Assembly: GCF_022811725.1 (NCBI RefSeq)
Contig: NZ_CP094527.1
Coordinates: 2,046,001-2,110,000, forward strand
From: Mucilaginibacter sp. SMC90
GTDB lineage: Bacteria > Bacteroidota > Bacteroidia > Sphingobacteriales > Sphingobacteriaceae
Direction of reading: 5' to 3'
DNA length: 64,000 nt
A model generated the notes under the pieces. It made no database searches. It had not been told where the DNA came from and was given only the letters and a program-made list of their open reading frames with translations. Each line of letters begins with the position of its first letter. Within the stretch, counting starts at the first letter, position 1. Of this stretch, positions 60,822-64,000 are shown piece by piece. The position numbers and the translations under genes were made by a program.

Positions 60822-63767
60822 TTATATAGCACCAACTGTTTTAGGTGCAAAGCCAAAATGCCGGGAAAAGCTTGCCGAAAAGCTGGCAGGGCTGCTAAAG
60901 CCAACCATATAGGCTACTTCGGCTACTGTAGCGATGCGACGTTGAAGCAGGCCATGGGCATATTGCAACCTTACTATTCGGATCAGTTCGCCGGGCGATT
61001 GGTTTATGAGATCCTTTAATTTACGGTGCAATTGGGTACGGCTCAGGCCCATATCCCGCGCAAGCTGATCGGCACTGTAACCTTCCTCGTTCAAATGACT
61101 TTCTACCGCACTGCGCACGCGGGTAATAAAGTCACGTTCTATCGATGGCATGGAAAGTGCATCGGTAAACCATAGGTCCTGCCTGTTGTAATGTTCACGT
61201 AACTGGTCACGCACACTGATCAGGTTATCAATAAGTGCAAACAATTCGCGTTTTTCAAAGGGCTTGGCCAGATAAGCATCTGCACCGGTTTCAATGCCCT
61301 GTATCCGGCTGTTAACATCGGCCTTAGCAGTAAGGATGATGATGGGTATGTGGCTGGTTTTTACGTCCTTTTTTAGTGTTAAACTAACTTCATATCCATC
61401 AACGTGTGGCATCATCAGGTCGGTGATGATAAGGCTGGGAATATGCTCCAGGGCAAAATCGATACCTTCCCTTCCGTCGGCCGCAGTTAACACCCGGTAA
61501 TTATCCTTAAGCGATTGAAAAATAAAATCCCGGAGTTCCTGATGATCTTCTATCAGCAATACCAACGGTTTATTTTCGTCGGTACTTGTTAGCGATGCAC
61601 GATCAGCTACAGACGGGGTAACTCCGGCAGGCAATAGTTCTGGTACAGGTTCGGATACGGCATTTGCGGGCTGGTATGGCATATTGATACTGACCTTTGT
61701 AAACAAGCCTTCCTTACTTTCTATCCGGATTTGCCCGCCCATCAGTTCAACCAGTTCTTTGGTAATGGCAAGGCCAATACCTGTTCCCTCGGCCGAGCGG
61801 GTATCTGAAGGATCGGCCTGGTAAAACCTGTCGAACACATAATTTATTTTACTTTCCGGAATACCTTTTCCTGTATCTCTTATTGTTAAAGAAAAAGTAT
61901 CCTCCGGTGCTTCATTGCCCTTTTTTAAAGTGATTTCCACCTCGCCCTTGTCGGTGAATTTTAAAGCATTTGATATTAAATTGATAATAATTGCATCCAG
62001 TTTGTCCCTGTCGCCAAATATCCAAAGCGTATTTTGGGATGAGGTAAAATGCAATGAGATCCCTTTTTGCTTTACTAATGACTCGTACGAAAGAATATGC
62101 ATCCTGACAAGCGCAACCAGGTTCAGAGGGGCAAGGTTAACTTCCATTGATCTATTTTCAAGCTTGCTTAAATCCAATAATTGATTGATGAGTTGCAGCA
62201 GACGGGATGCGTTGTTGAGGATGAGGCGGCTATATTGTTGAACCTCTTCATTGGCAGTTTTAGCTATTAATTCCTTTGCCGGATTAATAATGAGCGTTAG
62301 GGGTGTTTTAAACTCGTGGGTAATGTTGGTGAAAAAGCGCGACTTTACTAAGTCCATTTCACGCAATTTATTGGTCTGTTCCCGGAGTTCGGCGGTACGC
62401 AGTGCTACAATTTCTTCAAGACGCCGGGCTTCACCTGCTATCAATTCCCTTTTTTCGGCTTCTTGTGCAAGGGCCCGGGCCGATAATTTTTTTACCTCCA
62501 GAAGTTTTGCGGTGAGGCTTTCATTAGTCCGGGCAAAGTTAAGGGCCAGGTAAAGCGATAAACAAAGCGGTAAAATTAATTCGCCGGTAGCCATAACCAA
62601 TAAACGCAGGGAGTTGAGCTGATATGGCCACAAGCGAAATACATCATCCCAGGCAAAATAGTAAAGCAGTATAACTATAACTACACCGGCGCTTATGAGC
62701 CATACACCCTTTTGCCTTTTTTTAATAAGTCGAAATACCGACCAAAATCCATCTAATATGAAAATGAAGAACAACTGCGAGAAATAATCGGTCCAGGCCT
62801 CAATATGTTGTGAATACTTATAAATGTATGCGGCAAAATATAGCGTACTTACTGTAGTTAATACTATTATTCGCCAGCGGGGAATCCGGTTATAATCAAG
62901 TTTGTACAGCAGCATCACGGCAGCCCACAACATGATAACCTTGCCATCGTCTATTACTGTTTGAGCAATAAATTGTATTGCTGGGGTATTGGTGCGGTAA
63001 AACAGGTAGATGCCTATTTCGTTAATACCGATCAGCAACACAAAAAGTGCATAGTAAAGATTCAGTTTTTGCCTGGGATAAAAAAGGAACAATAAAAGAT
63101 GTACAAGCCCTAAAATAAGCTGCGCCGCCGCGCACATAAGCATAAAATTGAAGCGCTGATTAGCTGTTTGTATTTTAGGCGCAAGCTGATCGTAGTTGCC
63201 TATCCATGTTTGGAAGCCATAAAAGTTAGCATATACCTCAAAAAAATTGGAATAGTGGATAGCGATGAGGTGCGGGCGGGTGTCTGCGAGCCATATAGGG
63301 ATGAGTTCCCTTCTTGCGCTCATGGCCTGCATTTCTTTTGCCGAATTACCAACCTTGCCGTAACCGCCAATAGGTTTGCCATCTAAAAAGATCTCCGAAG
63401 CGCCGTCATGATTGATGCGTAGTGATAGTTTTTTGTTTACAAGGTCGCTGTCAACTCTGATCCAGGAGCCGAACCAGCCGACTCCCCGCCAGCCGTGCGG
63501 TGCATTTTGTTTTCCGAAAGCTGTGTAATGCAACGTGTCCCAACCTGTTGTACTTGCTGCGTTTTGCTGATGTGCAGACAGTTTGCCGGCATGAAAATAC
63601 CAAAGCGAATCATTGAAATATATTTCGTTTTGTATCCCAAAATTTCTTGAATGTATCAGGGCGGTGTCTTGAGCATGTGCACTTTTAAAAGCACACAAAA
63701 ACACAATGCACCATAAAAGCGCATACCAACGGATGAACATATTTGAAAAGATATTTCCGCGATACAT
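60822..63767 (-). CDS. Hybrid sensor kinase/AraC-type regulator with seven-helix membrane sensor
   Basis: The 981-residue protein starts at 63767; ATG 63740 (MFIRWYALLWCIVFLCAF) is also possible. A periplasmic domain (about 35-195) with GVGWFGSWIRVD and HDGASEIFLDGKPIGGYG looks like a jelly roll. Seven membrane helices (about 205-410) and a coiled-coil segment follow (ALAQEAEKRELIAGEARRLE). Then come a kinase with His484 in NITHEFKTP, HATPase, a receiver with Asp783 (ITDLMMPH) and an AraC-type helix-turn-helix at the end. The plan is 7TMR-DISM-like rather than propeller-type. No PUL of its own lies beside it in the window, so its target is unknown. Confidence 0.9.
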   Translation of the reverse strand: MYRGNIFSNMFIRWYALLWCIVFLCAFKSAHAQDTALIHSRNFGIQNEIYFNDSLWYFHAGKLSAHQQNAASTTGWDTLHYTAFGKQNAPHGWRGVGWFGSWIRVDSDLVNKKLSLRINHDGASEIFLDGKPIGGYGKVGNSAKEMQAMSARRELIPIWLADTRPHLIAIHYSNFFEVYANFYGFQTWIGNYDQLAPKIQTANQRFNFMLMCAAAQLILGLVHLLLFLFYPRQKLNLYYALFVLLIGINEIGIYLFYRTNTPAIQFIAQTVIDDGKVIMLWAAVMLLYKLDYNRIPRWRIIVLTTVSTLYFAAYIYKYSQHIEAWTDYFSQLFFIFILDGFWSVFRLIKKRQKGVWLISAGVVIVILLYYFAWDDVFRLWPYQLNSLRLLVMATGELILPLCLSLYLALNFARTNESLTAKLLEVKKLSARALAQEAEKRELIAGEARRLEEIVALRTAELREQTNKLREMDLVKSRFFTNITHEFKTPLTLIINPAKELIAKTANEEVQQYSRLILNNASRLLQLINQLLDLSKLENRSMEVNLAPLNLVALVRMHILSYESLVKQKGISLHFTSSQNTLWIFGDRDKLDAIIINLISNALKFTDKGEVEITLKKGNEAPEDTFSLTIRDTGKGIPESKINYVFDRFYQADPSDTRSAEGTGIGLAITKELVELMGGQIRIESKEGLFTKVSINMPYQPANAVSEPVPELLPAGVTPSVADRASLTSTDENKPLVLLIEDHQELRDFIFQSLKDNYRVLTAADGREGIDFALEHIPSLIITDLMMPHVDGYEVSLTLKKDVKTSHIPIIILTAKADVNSRIQGIETGADAYLAKPFEKRELFALIDNLISVRDQLREHYNRQDLWFTDALSMPSIERDFITRVRSAVESHLNEEGYSADQLARDMGLSRTQLHRKLKDLINQSPGELIRIVRLQYAHGLLQRRIATVAEVAYMVGFSSPASFSASFSRHFGFAPKTVGAI

Positions 63768-63934
63768 GGGTTAACAACTCAATCTGTGATAGTCAAAAAT
63801 AATGTTTTGACATGGGGTTACCAATCATGAACGCTATTAACTGCCTATGGTTTTGGTAATTAGTATAAATACTGAGAAGAGGATAGGGAAAAGTGAGAAG
63901 GGAACAGAAATGAATGGCCGGGGCGTCAAAAAAC

Positions 63935-63967
63935 AAAGCGGGTACCTGGAAAAACAGGCCCCGCTTT
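63935..63967 (-). terminator. Terminator-like hairpin, probably for a minus-strand gene beyond the window
   Basis: AAAGCGGG (63935-63942) and CCCGCTTT (63960-63967) form a stem with inner CCTG/CAGG pairing. On the minus strand it is followed by TTTGTTTTTTG, and stop codons on that strand lie at 63988-63994. It therefore probably ends a minus-strand gene whose body is outside the window. Confidence 0.6.
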
Positions 63968-64000
63968 ATCTAAAAGATTTTTGACTGTTAGTTAGCAGCG

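Overview
The window comes from a Bacteroidota genome, most likely a soil or plant-associated Sphingobacteriaceae such as Mucilaginibacter or Pedobacter. I infer this from two SusC/SusD pairs, hybrid two-component sensor/regulators with AraC-type output, many secreted glycoside hydrolases with short signal peptides, TAnnTTTG-type promoter boxes, few Shine-Dalgarno sequences and a moderate GC content. It is dominated by polysaccharide utilisation loci (PULs). No tRNA, rRNA, CRISPR array, transposase or prophage gene was seen.

Layout. (1) 1-8324, plus strand: a GH2 beta-galactosidase (5' end outside the window), a GH106 alpha-L-rhamnosidase and a GH127 beta-L-arabinofuranosidase. (2) 18160-8537, minus strand, convergent with (1): a tight seven-gene operon of Fe-dependent alcohol dehydrogenase, DapA-like lyase, PdxA2-like dehydrogenase, DUF1537 acid-sugar kinase, SSS symporter, sialate O-acetylesterase-like SGNH esterase and a DUF5703 protein. 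It looks like import and intracellular breakdown of an unusual acid sugar to DHAP and pyruvate. (3) 18569-22229: class I fructose-1,6-bisphosphatase and a stand-alone TonB-dependent receptor. (4) 22877-26262: GH89 alpha-N-acetylglucosaminidase translationally coupled to an HGSNAT-like membrane acetyltransferase. (5) 26766-31901: GH43, GH51 and a tandem GH43-GH43 protein, an arabinan/arabinoxylan side-chain set. (6) 32245-34438: an AraC regulator, an NTF2-like protein and an ICL/PEP-mutase family protein, all three preceded by the same promoter-proximal box. (7) 34799-40621: a promoter, a SAM-I riboswitch, a TlpA-like thioredoxin, a 35-codon leader ORF ending in Cys-Cys-Cys, then SusC and SusD; this looks like a sulfur-controlled outer-membrane uptake system. 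(8) 40726-42272: bestrophin and isopentenyl-diphosphate isomerase. (9) 42432-59519: a complete PUL with HTCS regulator, SusC, SusD, GH5-ricin lipoprotein, GH30, GH2 and GH35, pointing to a beta-galactan or related beta-glycan. (10) 59624-63767, minus strand: an unknown membrane protein, a possible gene remnant and a second hybrid sensor kinase with a seven-helix membrane sensor.

The intergenic spaces hold several unrelated REPIN-like elements: pairs of small palindromes placed in inverted orientation, at 8367-8517, 26337-26399, 26509-26664 and 31988-32112. A 0.3 kb palindrome-rich element with inverted ends lies at 22345-22665, next to a decayed duplicate of the end of the preceding receptor gene.

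The most novel-looking system is the sulfur-controlled SusCD locus (34799-40621). Next are the three-gene AraC regulon with an invariant promoter box and the seven-gene acid-sugar operon. All functional calls rest on motifs read by eye; no database search was possible.
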